A DNA stretch of 64,000 nt from an uncultured Lachnospiraceae bacterium (GTDB taxonomy: Bacteria > Bacillota > Clostridia > Lachnospirales > Lachnospiraceae): assembly GCA_946552115.1 (NCBI GenBank), contig CAMNRH010000006.1:1-64000 (forward strand), given 5' to 3'. Both the position numbers and the translations under genes were made by a program. Within the stretch, counting starts at the first letter, position 1; each line of letters starts with the position of its first letter. Shown piece by piece: positions 34,425 through 42,326 of the stretch. The notes under the pieces were generated by a model, which was not told the origin of the DNA, made no database searches, and saw nothing but the letters and a program-made list of their open reading frames with translations.

Positions 34425-35459
34425 TTAACCTACCTGGAAACCATATTTCAATGGGTCTTCCGGATCAATCAGGTATGTAGCGACACCTGTCAGGTAGCAG
34501 CTTCCGGTAATCATAGGAATAACCGCGTCAAAATCTTCAACCTTTGTAGTCTCTTTGATAACGCCTTTGAATAAAGAGCCGATAAAGCTTTCATAGATGA
34601 ATTCTTCTCCGACCTTAATCTCTCCCCAGTGATGAAGTGTAGCAAGCTTTGCGCTTGTACCGGTTCCGCATGGCGAGCGGTCTGCCATAGCATCGCCGAA
34701 GATAACAACATTTCTCATGGTAGCCTTGTCCGGATTCGGTGTCGGTCCATAGAATTCAACAAGGTCAACCTCTGTAATATCAAGAAGAGGATGCTTTACA
34801 GGAATTTCCTTATTGATTACTTCGAGCATCTTCATACCCAGTTTTGTATACTCCGGAACAGTTTTTGGATTGATTTCCCCAATATCAAGCTTTGTGGTAT
34901 CTACTAACGCAAAGAAGCTTCCGCCGAAAGAAATGGTAAATTCAATTTCTTTTCCGTCGATCGTTACTTTCTGATTCTCTTTATATACGAATGCCGGTAC
35001 ATTTGTAAGGGTAACGCTCTCAACCTTTCCGTTCTTAACAATAGCAGTTGTACGGATAAGGCCTGCCGGAGCCTCTAAAACAACCTCGTTTTCGCCCTCG
35101 TGAGATTCTACAAGGCCTGCTTCAATTGCTACGGTAACGGCGCCGATTGTACAGTGTCCGCACATATTCAGGTATCCGCCCGTATCCATAAACATAACGC
35201 CGAACTGAGCCTCCGGATTTACCGGTTCGCACAGGAATGCACCGAACATATCATGATGTCCTCTTGGCTCAAACATAAGAGCGGTACGAACCTGATCGTA
35301 GTTTTCTTCCATCCATTTTTTCTTTTCAATCATCGTGTTTCCCTGCGGCTCCGGAAAACCGCCGATAACGATACGGCAAAACTCGCCGACTGTGTGTGAA
35401 TCTACAACCTGAAGTGCGCCCTCAAACCGGTCAAAATTCACTTTTGCTTCTAATTTCAT
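34425..35459 (-). CDS. prdF: Proline racemase
   Basis: A 344-residue PLP-independent racemase that interconverts L- and D-proline, supplying D-proline for the reductase. The two catalytic cysteines are C100 in NMCGHCTIGAV and C264 in DRSPCGTGTSAK, one on each face of the substrate. VVDSHTVGEFCRIVIGG is the typical N-terminus. GGAGG precedes the ATG. The gene is divergent from the prdC-prdE genes, with tRNA-Sec in between. 4-hydroxyproline epimerases are related, but the context favours proline. Confidence 0.92.
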   Translation of the reverse strand: MKLEAKVNFDRFEGALQVVDSHTVGEFCRIVIGGFPEPQGNTMIEKKKWMEENYDQVRTALMFEPRGHHDMFGAFLCEPVNPEAQFGVMFMDTGGYLNMCGHCTIGAVTVAIEAGLVESHEGENEVVLEAPAGLIRTTAIVKNGKVESVTLTNVPAFVYKENQKVTIDGKEIEFTISFGGSFFALVDTTKLDIGEINPKTVPEYTKLGMKMLEVINKEIPVKHPLLDITEVDLVEFYGPTPNPDKATMRNVVIFGDAMADRSPCGTGTSAKLATLHHWGEIKVGEEFIYESFIGSLFKGVIKETTKVEDFDAVIPMITGSCYLTGVATYLIDPEDPLKYGFQVG

Positions 35460-35735
35460 ATCCTGCTACCTCCTGCATTGTATTTTGCACTCATAGAAAT
35501 CTTCTATGAGCAAGTTATAAAAACACCTGAAAACTCCCATGTTTTCACAGCGCCTTTTTCATTAAATAATAATAGAAGTAAATATATAAAAATACAAACA
35601 CACTGATAAACACCGATAAAATAATAACAATTAGACTACGTTCTAGTATCCCGTTCAGTCTTTCTATAATTATTATGGACGAAAACCCTTGAAAAGTCAA
35701 TGCCTTTTTGCTATTATTAATTTAATGAAAAACTG
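35460..35735 (-). other. prdF leader region with two small hairpins
   Basis: Upstream of prdF on its strand are a perfect stem CTCATAGAA / TTCTATGAG (35490-35510) and GAAAAC / GTTTTC (35529-35546). No gene is seen. The prdF promoter must lie here, but I cannot fix -35 and -10 sites with confidence. Confidence 0.45.
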
Positions 35736-35764
35736 TTGAAATATGTGATAAATTATGCTATTGT
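35736..35764 (+). promoter_or_regulatory. Probable promoter of tRNA-Sec
   Basis: TTGAAA (35736-35741), a 17-base spacer and TATTGT (35759-35764) end 20 bases before the tRNA. Confidence 0.5.
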
Positions 35765-35784
35765 TATATCGCAAAAATTAGTTT

Positions 35785-35882
35785 GGGGGTAGTTGGGTGA
35801 CTGGTGTGCCTCCTGGTCTTCAAAACCAGTGTGGGGCGTTAGGAGCGTCCCGGGTGGGTTCGATTCCCACATGCCCTCGCCA
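35785..35882 (+). tRNA. selC: tRNA-Sec (anticodon TCA)
   Basis: A 98-base tRNA. The anticodon arm is CTGGT-CTTCAAA-ACCAG with TCA at 35820-35822, reading UGA. A long variable arm (GGGGCG / CGTCCC), the T arm GTGGG-TTCGATT-CCCAC, an eight-base acceptor region beginning GGGGG, and an encoded GCCA end are all visible. The length and extended acceptor are those of selenocysteine tRNAs. It lies between prdF and prdC, close to its users prdB and selD. Confidence 0.95.
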
Positions 35883-36019
35883 AAGTATACCTGTTAAATG
35901 TCAAATAATTATCAAATGCTGTTTTTTATTTATAGAAATTATATATAGATGATGAATAAGTAAGTGAGTTGAAAGAACCTCATTTTTTACTTATAAAAAA
36001 ATCAAAGGAGATGGATGTC

Positions 36020-37420
36020 ATGGGAAATGTACAGATGTTACTGCGTCAGCATGTAGGAGCGCCGTGTGCGGCAATCGTTTCAGCCGGGGACGAAGTGAAA
36101 AAGGGCACTCTGATTGCGACGCCGACCGGACTTGGGGCGAATATTTTTTCAAGCGTGTACGGAAAAGTGGCTGAAGTTACAGAGGATCGTATTATTATTG
36201 AGCCGGCGGATGAACAGCCGGATGAATTCGTGCCGCTTGACGTGCCGGAGGGCGCAGGCAAGCTTGATATGGTAAAGGCAGCGGGAATCGTCGGTATGGG
36301 AGGCGCAGGATTTCCGACGGGAATTAAGCTTTCTATTAATCTTAAGGAAACAGAGATGGGGGAGCTGGATCCGGAAATTAATCCAGAGCTTCCGAAAGAT
36401 TTTAAGCTGGACCACGGATATATTCTCATTAATGCCGCAGAGTGCGAGCCGGGACTTGAGCATAATATCAGGCAGATTGAGGAACAATGTGATAAGGTTA
36501 TCCGTGGTGTGAAATATTGTATGGAGATTACGAATGCGGATAAGGCAATTTTCGCTATTAAGAAAAAGAATCAGAAAGCGGTAAAAACTCTTCAGAAAGC
36601 GCTGGAGAACGAAGCCGATATTTCCATGCATCTTCTGCCGGATATTTATCCGATGGGAGAGGAGCGTGCGGTAGTAAGGGAATGTCTTGGCGTGAATCTT
36701 ACGACGACGCAGCTTCCGTCAGCGGCGAGGGCCGTTGTTGTAAATCTTGAGACGGCGGCAAAGATTGCAGAGGCGATTGACGAGAAAAAGCCCTGTATCA
36801 CAAAAAACCTTACTGTCCGCGGAAAGATTAACGGCGGCAATGCAGCTCATGTATTTATGGATGTTCCGGTAGGTGTAAGCGTTGGAGAATTGATTGAGAG
36901 AGCCGGCGGAATCGACGGAGCATACGGTGAGATTGTTATGGGCGGAGCTTTTACCGGAAGGTCGGCAGAGCTTGACGAGCCGATTACAAAGACAACGGGC
37001 GGTATTCTTGTCACAATTGAGTTCCCGGATCTCCACGGAGCAAACGTCGGCATTCTTGTCTGTGCATGCGGAGGAAGCGAGGCCCGTATGCGTGAGATTG
37101 CTGAAAAGATGAACGGCAAGGTTGTATCCGTCTGCAGATGTAAGCAGGCTATTGAGAATAAACCGGGCGCACCGCTTAAGTGCTTAAGGCCGGGTAACTG
37201 TCCGGGACAGGTGAAGAATAATATGCAGTTTAAGAAAGATAAGTGTGAATATATTATCATCGGTAACTGCTCTGACTGCTCCAATACGGTTATGGCATCC
37301 GGCCCGAAGATGGGACTTAAGGTGTTCCACCAGACAGACCATGTAATGAGAACGGTCGGACATGCTCTGTACAGAACGCTTAAAGTTTCAAAGCAGGTAA
37401 GTCAGGATATTGACTTTTAG
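36020..37420 (+). CDS. prdC: Proline reductase-associated electron transfer protein PrdC
   Basis: A 466-residue RnfC-like protein thought to pass electrons to D-proline reductase. The N-terminus is a barrel-sandwich domain (LLRQHVGAPCAAIVSAGDEVKKG read as two parts), then the NADH-binding-like MVKAAGIVGMGGAGFPTGIKL segment as in RnfC, and an SLBB-like part. The C-terminus is cysteine-rich (CACGGSE, CRCKQ, CLRPGNCPG, GNCSDCS). The ATG at 36020 has AAAGGAG nine bases ahead. It contains no in-frame UGA. Confidence 0.9.
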   Translation: MGNVQMLLRQHVGAPCAAIVSAGDEVKKGTLIATPTGLGANIFSSVYGKVAEVTEDRIIIEPADEQPDEFVPLDVPEGAGKLDMVKAAGIVGMGGAGFPTGIKLSINLKETEMGELDPEINPELPKDFKLDHGYILINAAECEPGLEHNIRQIEEQCDKVIRGVKYCMEITNADKAIFAIKKKNQKAVKTLQKALENEADISMHLLPDIYPMGEERAVVRECLGVNLTTTQLPSAARAVVVNLETAAKIAEAIDEKKPCITKNLTVRGKINGGNAAHVFMDVPVGVSVGELIERAGGIDGAYGEIVMGGAFTGRSAELDEPITKTTGGILVTIEFPDLHGANVGILVCACGGSEARMREIAEKMNGKVVSVCRCKQAIENKPGAPLKCLRPGNCPGQVKNNMQFKKDKCEYIIIGNCSDCSNTVMASGPKMGLKVFHQTDHVMRTVGHALYRTLKVSKQVSQDIDF

Positions 37421-37554
37421 ATTATTATTTATTGGTATTACTGTCCGCAGAAGGAGAGCGCAGGAGACCCCCGATTCTCTTGCAGAGGAGAAAAGCCTTG
37501 TACCGAATGCGGCTGTATATATAATAAACAAACCAAATAAGGAGGGAAAACAAT
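37421..37554 (+). other. Leader between prdC and prdA
   Basis: A 134-base untranslated stretch with a purine-rich core (GCAGAAGGAGAGCGCAGGAG, then GAGGAGAAAAGCC). No clear terminator or known riboswitch pattern is seen. GGAGGG precedes the prdA ATG. Confidence 0.4.
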
Positions 37555-39408
37555 ATGTCAATCACAGCTGAAACAGCGAAAGCTCATGCGCATGATCCAG
37601 CGGTATTATGTTGTAGAGCCGAGGGCGGCATTACAATTGAACCGGCAAATCTGGAAGATCCGGCTATCTTTGATGATTTGGTAGATTCAGGCTTGTTAAA
37701 TCTTGACGGCTGTCTTACCATCGAGGAGGTTTTAGGAGCAAAACTTGCAAAAACTTGTGATTCGCTTTGCCCGCTTACAGCAGATGTAGTTGAGGGTGCA
37801 AAAGCTCCGAGCGCACCTGCAGAGGAGGCTCCGGCAGAGGCGGCAGCGCCTGAGGCGCCTGCAGCACCGGCAGCTCCGACAGCAGCAGTTCCGACGGCAG
37901 GCGGCGTGTTAAAGATTCACATTGGAGAAGGTAAGGATATTGACCTGCAGATTCCGGTAGGAGCACTTGGAGCAGGCGGCACAGAGGTGGTAGAAGTACC
38001 GGCAGCAGCGGCGGCAGCGGCAGCTCCGGCAGAGGAAGTAAAGGAAGAGAAAGTTGTAAGGTCTTTAACAAGGAAGCATTTTAAGATTACAGAGGTTAAG
38101 AGAGGACCGGAGACGAAGATTGAGGGGACAACGCTTACGATTCGTGAGGGTATTGAAGCGGAGGTTATTGCTGATCAGGAGTTGGTAAAGGACTTCCATC
38201 TGGAGATTATTACTCCCGACTTATATCATACTTATTCCGAAACCGTCATGGATGTTCAGCCAATCGCTACAAAAGAAGGCGACGACGATATCGGAACAGG
38301 TGTTACAAGAGTGCTTGACGGCGTTGTTATGATGCTGACAGGTGTTGATGAAGGCGGAGTTCAGATCGGTGAATTTGGTTCTTCAGAAGGATATCTTGAT
38401 GAGAATATTATGTGGGGACGTCCGGGATGTCCTGACAAGGGTGAGATTTTTATCAAAGGAAATATCGTAGTTCAGGAAAAGACAAATATGGAGCGCCGCG
38501 GACCTATGGCTGCTCACACAGCATTTGATATTATTACACAGGAAATCCGCGAGGTAATGAAGAAGCTTGACGACAGTCTTGTTGCAGAGACTCAGGAGCT
38601 TAAGCAGGTTCGCCGTCCGGGTAAGAAGAAAGTTGTAATTGTGAAAGAAATTATGGGACAGGGAGCTATGCATGACAACTTCATCCTTCCTGTAGAGCCG
38701 GTTGGCGTTCTTGGCGCAAGAGCAAACGTTGACTTAGGAAATGTTCCGGTATGTGTATCTCCGCTTGAGGTTCTTGACGGATGTATCCATGCGCTTACCT
38801 GTATCGGACCTGCATCAAAAGAGATGTCCAGACATTATTGGAGAGAGCCGCTTGTTCTTGAAGCTCTTCATGATGAGGAAGTGGACCTCTGCGGCGTTGT
38901 ATTTGTAGGTTCTCCTCAGATTAACGCAGAGAAATTCTATGTATCCAAACGTGTAGGACACACCGTAGAAATGATGGATGCAGACGGAGCTTTCGTTACA
39001 ACAGAAGGCTTTGGAAATAACCATATTGATTTTGCAAGCCACATTGAGCAGATCGGTATGAGAGGAATTCCTGTAGTCGGCATGTCCTATTGCGCAGTTC
39101 AGGGAGCGCTTGTTGTTGGTAACAAGTACATGCAGTACATGGTTGATAATAACAAGTCTGAATCCGGTATTGAAAATGAGGTGCTCGGATGTAATACACT
39201 TTGTCCGGAGGATGCAGTACGTGCGCTTGCTATGCTTAAGACAGCTATGGCAGGAGAGGATGTAAAGGCGGCTGAAAGAAAGTGGAATCCAAACGTTAAG
39301 TCTACGAACGTTGAATTAATCGAAGCGGCATACGACAGGAAGATTGCCCTTGTGGATAATGAGCAGTCTCTGCCAATGAGCCAGAAGCGTAAAGAGAAAT
39401 ACGATTAA
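37555..39408 (+). CDS. prdA: D-proline reductase proprotein PrdA
   Basis: A 617-residue precursor of two subunits of D-proline reductase, which reduces D-proline to 5-aminovalerate. Work in Clostridium sticklandii showed self-cleavage at a Thr-Cys bond, giving a pyruvoyl cofactor from the cysteine. The matching site here is T415-C416 in CIHALTCIGPASKEM. An Ala/Pro-rich linker spans residues 82-165. The C-terminal fragment would be about 200 residues. Sits before the small prd gene and prdB. Confidence 0.95.
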   Translation: MSITAETAKAHAHDPAVLCCRAEGGITIEPANLEDPAIFDDLVDSGLLNLDGCLTIEEVLGAKLAKTCDSLCPLTADVVEGAKAPSAPAEEAPAEAAAPEAPAAPAAPTAAVPTAGGVLKIHIGEGKDIDLQIPVGALGAGGTEVVEVPAAAAAAAAPAEEVKEEKVVRSLTRKHFKITEVKRGPETKIEGTTLTIREGIEAEVIADQELVKDFHLEIITPDLYHTYSETVMDVQPIATKEGDDDIGTGVTRVLDGVVMMLTGVDEGGVQIGEFGSSEGYLDENIMWGRPGCPDKGEIFIKGNIVVQEKTNMERRGPMAAHTAFDIITQEIREVMKKLDDSLVAETQELKQVRRPGKKKVVIVKEIMGQGAMHDNFILPVEPVGVLGARANVDLGNVPVCVSPLEVLDGCIHALTCIGPASKEMSRHYWREPLVLEALHDEEVDLCGVVFVGSPQINAEKFYVSKRVGHTVEMMDADGAFVTTEGFGNNHIDFASHIEQIGMRGIPVVGMSYCAVQGALVVGNKYMQYMVDNNKSESGIENEVLGCNTLCPEDAVRALAMLKTAMAGEDVKAAERKWNPNVKSTNVELIEAAYDRKIALVDNEQSLPMSQKRKEKYD

Positions 39409-39423
39409 TCAGGTGTTACCCGA

Positions 39424-39720
39424 ATGAATGACGAACGTTTGAAATATGGCGGAAAAATCATATATATGGAAGGCGTTATCGTAGCGGTTGACGACTGCAG
39501 TATCAGTATTGATCTGAAAGGACGTCTGGGCTTTTTCAAAGCTCCGAAAAGGATGTTCATCTGCGATACGGAACCGAAAGTTGGGCAGGAGGTTGGTTTT
39601 AACATGAGCTTTCCCGAACAGCTGGGGCCTGAGATAAATGACAAGTACGTCAGCAACATTGAAAAAGAACGGCGCAAACAAGAAGAGATGCGTAAGCGTT
39701 TGGATAATAAGGAGGTCTAA
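39424..39720 (+). CDS. Small prd-operon protein (CBO2463/CBO2479-like)
   Basis: A 98-residue protein between prdA and prdB, as in other proline-reductase operons where it carries the CBO2463/CBO2479 label. KIIYMEGVIVAVDDCSISID and KGRLGFFKAPKRMFICD form a small beta domain, and the tail is a charged helix (KERRKQEEMRKRLDNKE). Its stop is two bases before the prdB ATG. The function is unknown; a role in assembly or maturation is inference. Confidence 0.8.
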   Translation: MNDERLKYGGKIIYMEGVIVAVDDCSISIDLKGRLGFFKAPKRMFICDTEPKVGQEVGFNMSFPEQLGPEINDKYVSNIEKERRKQEEMRKRLDNKEV

Positions 39721-39722
39721 AA

Positions 39723-40448
39723 ATGAGTTTAACGGTTGTTAAAGGTTTACAATCAGAAATATTCGTTCCTATTACTCCACCGTCTGTATGGACTCCTGTA
39801 ACAAAAGAGCTTAAGGATATGTCTATTGCTCTTGCTACGGCGGCAGGCGTTCATAAGAAAGATCAGGAAAGATTTAATCTTGCCGGTGATTTCACATGGA
39901 GAAAGATAGAGAATACAACACCATCAAGCGATCTGATGGTATCCCACGGCGGATATGATAACAGTGATGTTAATAAGGACATCAACTGTATGTTCCCAAT
40001 TGACAGAATTCATGAGCTGGCAGCAGAAGGCTTTATAAGGGCATGTGCACCTGTTCATGCAGGATTTATGGGCGGCGGCGGAAACCAGGAGAAATTTAAG
40101 GGTGAAACCGGACCGGCTATCGCGCAGATGTTCAAAGAAGAGGATGTTGACGCAGTAGTTCTCACCGCTGGCTGAGGTACCTGCCACCGCTCTGCAGTAT
40201 TGGTGCAGAGAGCGATTGAAGAAGCTGGAATTCCTACAATTATTATTGCAGCTCTTCCTCCGGTTGTACGTCAGACCGGAACTCCTCGTGCAGTTGCTCC
40301 GCTTGTTCCTATGGGTGCAAACGCAGGCGGACCGCACAATGTTGAACAGCAGACGCAGATTGTAAAGGCGACTCTTGAGCAGTTAATTGAAATCCAGACA
40401 CCTGGAAAGATTGTTCCGCTGCCATTTGAGTATGTAGCTAAAATCTAG
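39723..40448 (+). CDS. prdB: D-proline reductase selenoprotein PrdB
   Basis: A 241-residue selenoprotein subunit of D-proline reductase. Codon 151 is TGA (40173-40175) in LTAGUGTCHR, giving a U-G-T-C redox pair. The reading frame continues through to 40448 with clear similarity to PrdB (EEAGIPTIIIAALPPVV, APLVPMGANAGGPHN). Sec attacks the C-N bond of D-proline bound at the pyruvoyl group. A SECIS-like hairpin follows the TGA. GGAGGT precedes the ATG. Confidence 0.96.
40188..40213 (+). promoter_or_regulatory. SECIS element in prdB
   Basis: CGCTCTGCA pairs with TGCAGAGAGCG (one bulged A) around a GTATTGG loop, 12 bases past the UGA. Confidence 0.7.
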
Positions 40449-40461
40449 CAGGAGTGTTATG

Positions 40462-40496
40462 AGGGCAGATGTTATTTCATCTGCCCTTTTTTAAAA
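40462..40496 (+). terminator. Terminator after prdB
   Basis: GGGCAGATG pairs with CATCTGCCC and is followed by TTTTTT. Read-through would be needed for prdD and prdE unless they have their own promoter. Confidence 0.85.
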
Positions 40497-40519
40497 TTTG
40501 ATATGGAGGTAAAAGAAAG

Positions 40520-41287
40520 TTGGCTGATAAGGTAAGGGATTTGAGACGTCTGGTTATAAAAGCATTTCATATGACAGATGTCGTATGGGGTGAACATAAT
40601 GACATTACGGTTGACGGACATATGATGGTAAGCAAAGAGATGCTGGACGCACTTGTTGCCGAAGAGCAATACATAGAGAAAATTGATATTCAGATTATCA
40701 GACCCGGCACTCATGACAGATGGACCAATACCATTATGGATATTATTCCTATATCTACAAAGGTGCTTGGGAAAATCGGGGACGGGATTACCCATACGGT
40801 TACCGGAGTTTATGTGATGCTGACAGGTGTAGATGTAAATGGCAAGCAGTGTCATGAATTTGGCTCTTCGGAAGGAAATTTAAAGGAGCAGCTGTATTTG
40901 AACCGGGCAGGTACTCCGGGAGACAACGATTATATTATCTCCTTTGACGTAACGCTTGCCGCGGGCATGGGTCAGGAACGGCCGGGTCCGACTGCGGCTC
41001 ACCGGGCATGTGATAAATTTGTTCAGAGCTACCGCGAAAAGCTTAAAAAATTTAAAGGCGAAAAATGTACAGAGCGTCATGAGTATCACGATATTGTAAG
41101 GCCAGGAAAAAAACGGGTTTTGATTATTAAACAGGTGGCAGGCCAGGGAGCGATGTATGATACACATTTCTTTTCCAATGAGCCTTCCGGAGTTGAAGGC
41201 GGACGCTCTATTATAGATATGGGTAATATGCCCATTCTGGTAACACCCAACGAGTACAGAGACGGAATTATCCGTTCCATGCAGTAA
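40520..41287 (+). CDS. prdD: PrdD, PrdA-like protein (N-terminal portion)
   Basis: A 255-residue protein starting at TTG, nine bases after GGAGGT. It resembles PrdA residues 170-415 throughout: MLTGVDVNGKQCHEFGSSEG against MLTGVDEGGVQIGEFGSSEG, RPGKKRVLIIKQVAGQGAMYD against RPGKKKVVIVKEIMGQGAMHD (first twenty residues of each). It ends at the point matching PrdA's cleavage site. The family is known from proline-reductase operons, with no firm function. Confidence 0.9.
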   Translation: MADKVRDLRRLVIKAFHMTDVVWGEHNDITVDGHMMVSKEMLDALVAEEQYIEKIDIQIIRPGTHDRWTNTIMDIIPISTKVLGKIGDGITHTVTGVYVMLTGVDVNGKQCHEFGSSEGNLKEQLYLNRAGTPGDNDYIISFDVTLAAGMGQERPGPTAAHRACDKFVQSYREKLKKFKGEKCTERHEYHDIVRPGKKRVLIIKQVAGQGAMYDTHFFSNEPSGVEGGRSIIDMGNMPILVTPNEYRDGIIRSMQ

Positions 41288-41301
41288 GGAGGCGGGAAAT
41301 T

Positions 41302-41781
41302 ATGGGAATTGGACCATCAACGAAAGAAACAACACTGCATCATTTCAGAGATCCGCTTTTAGATGTAGTATCGAAGGATACGGATTTGGATTTAATGGGA
41401 ATTCTGCTGGTGGGGACGCCGGATGATAATAAGGATAAGATGCTGGTGGGGACGCGTTCTGCCGTATGGGCGGAGGCAATGCGTGCGGATGGGGTTATTA
41501 TATCCTCTGACGGATGGGGAAACAGTGATGTGGATTTTACAAATACCTGCGAGCAGCTCGGAATCAGAGGGATTCCTGTTACAGGGCTCAATTTTAGCGG
41601 TACGGTGGCGCAATTTGTAGTTACCAATGATTATTTGGACGGGATTGTAGATATTAATAAAAGCGCCGACGGTACGGAGACGAATGTAGTTGGAGAGAAT
41701 AATGTGGTGGAGTTGGATTGCCTGAAAGCAAAAGCGCTCCTTAAACTTAAGATGAGACAGAAAGATCAAATGAATAAATAA
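41302..41781 (+). CDS. prdE: PrdE, PrdA-like protein (C-terminal portion)
   Basis: A 159-residue protein matching the PrdA fragment after the cleavage site: MGIGPSTKETTLHHFRDPL against TCIGPASKEMSRHYWREPL, and LGIRGIPVTGLNFSGTVAQF against IGMRGIPVVGMSYCAVQGAL. Residues M1-G2 align with T415-C416 of PrdA, so the pyruvoyl-forming cysteine is absent. It follows prdD after 14 bases with GGAGG. It probably pairs with PrdD, but the role is unproven. Confidence 0.9.
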   Translation: MGIGPSTKETTLHHFRDPLLDVVSKDTDLDLMGILLVGTPDDNKDKMLVGTRSAVWAEAMRADGVIISSDGWGNSDVDFTNTCEQLGIRGIPVTGLNFSGTVAQFVVTNDYLDGIVDINKSADGTETNVVGENNVVELDCLKAKALLKLKMRQKDQMNK

Positions 41782-41797
41782 TAATATTACATAATAA

Positions 41798-41842
41798 AAG
41801 GTATCCGGAAGTATAAAGAAAACTTACAGATACCTTTTTTTT
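41798..41842 (+). terminator. Terminator after prdE
   Basis: AAAGGTATC pairs with GATACCTTT, with an inner AAGT/ACTT, followed by a long T-run. Confidence 0.8.
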
Positions 41843-42061
41843 GTGATTTAAACATAATTAACGGCGTGTATCCTTACACGGCCGAGAGCAAACAGTACAT
41901 TGAAAATTCGCATGGCTTTTATTGGGAATATGAATAGAGAGATCATTTTAAAGCTTCCGAAATCCTTTATATGACAAGGGTTTCGGCGCACAGTGTGAAA
42001 TGCATAACAAGATTGTGAAAATAATATCAATATTTTAAGGCAAAGTGAACAAAAAGATTGG

Positions 42062-42091
42062 TTGACAATTGTTTTTTTCGTAGAATATAAT
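42062..42091 (+). promoter_or_regulatory. Promoter of glycine cleavage operon
   Basis: TTGACA (42062-42067) and TATAAT (42086-42091) are separated by 18 bases, just upstream of the glycine riboswitch. Confidence 0.8.
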
Positions 42092-42117
42092 AAGACAAAA
42101 CAAATGGCAAGTAATTG

Positions 42118-42232
42118 GCTGAAGAATTCGAGAGAGATTTTTATCAGTTATTTATAAAAACGCCGAAGGGGCAAGAGGAGACTCGAAACTCTCAGGCAAA
42201 GGAATCGAATTTGGACAATGCTCTGAAGAATG
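42118..42232 (+). promoter_or_regulatory. Glycine riboswitch aptamer
   Basis: The conserved gcvT-motif landmarks are in order: GAGAGA, ACGCCGAAGGGGCAA, AAACTCTCAGGCAAA, and the following GGACA-type segment. I see one full aptamer. It controls the glycine cleavage operon directly downstream, which breaks down its ligand. Confidence 0.88.
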
Positions 42233-42235
42233 AAC

Positions 42236-42288
42236 GACAGGGAACTGTGATATCCTTTTTGGATAAAACGGTTTCCTGTTTTTGTTTT
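42236..42288 (+). terminator. Riboswitch expression-platform terminator
   Basis: ACAGGGAAC pairs with GTTTCCTGT (one G-T) outside an inner TATCC/GGATA stem and is followed by TTTTTG. Glycine binding would be expected to prevent this stem and switch the operon on. Confidence 0.75.
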
Positions 42289-42326
42289 ACAGAAGCGAAG
42301 CTGCTGTAGAAAAGGAGGATAAGAAT

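Noticed and set aside
36020-37420. Possible selenocysteine in PrdC
   Set aside because: PrdC has been discussed as a selenoprotein in some clostridia, but no in-frame UGA occurs here; the positions are cysteines.
37775-38071. Leu/Pro-rich minus-strand frame opposite prdA
   Set aside because: It is the antisense of the Ala/Pro linker codons of PrdA and has no independent signals.
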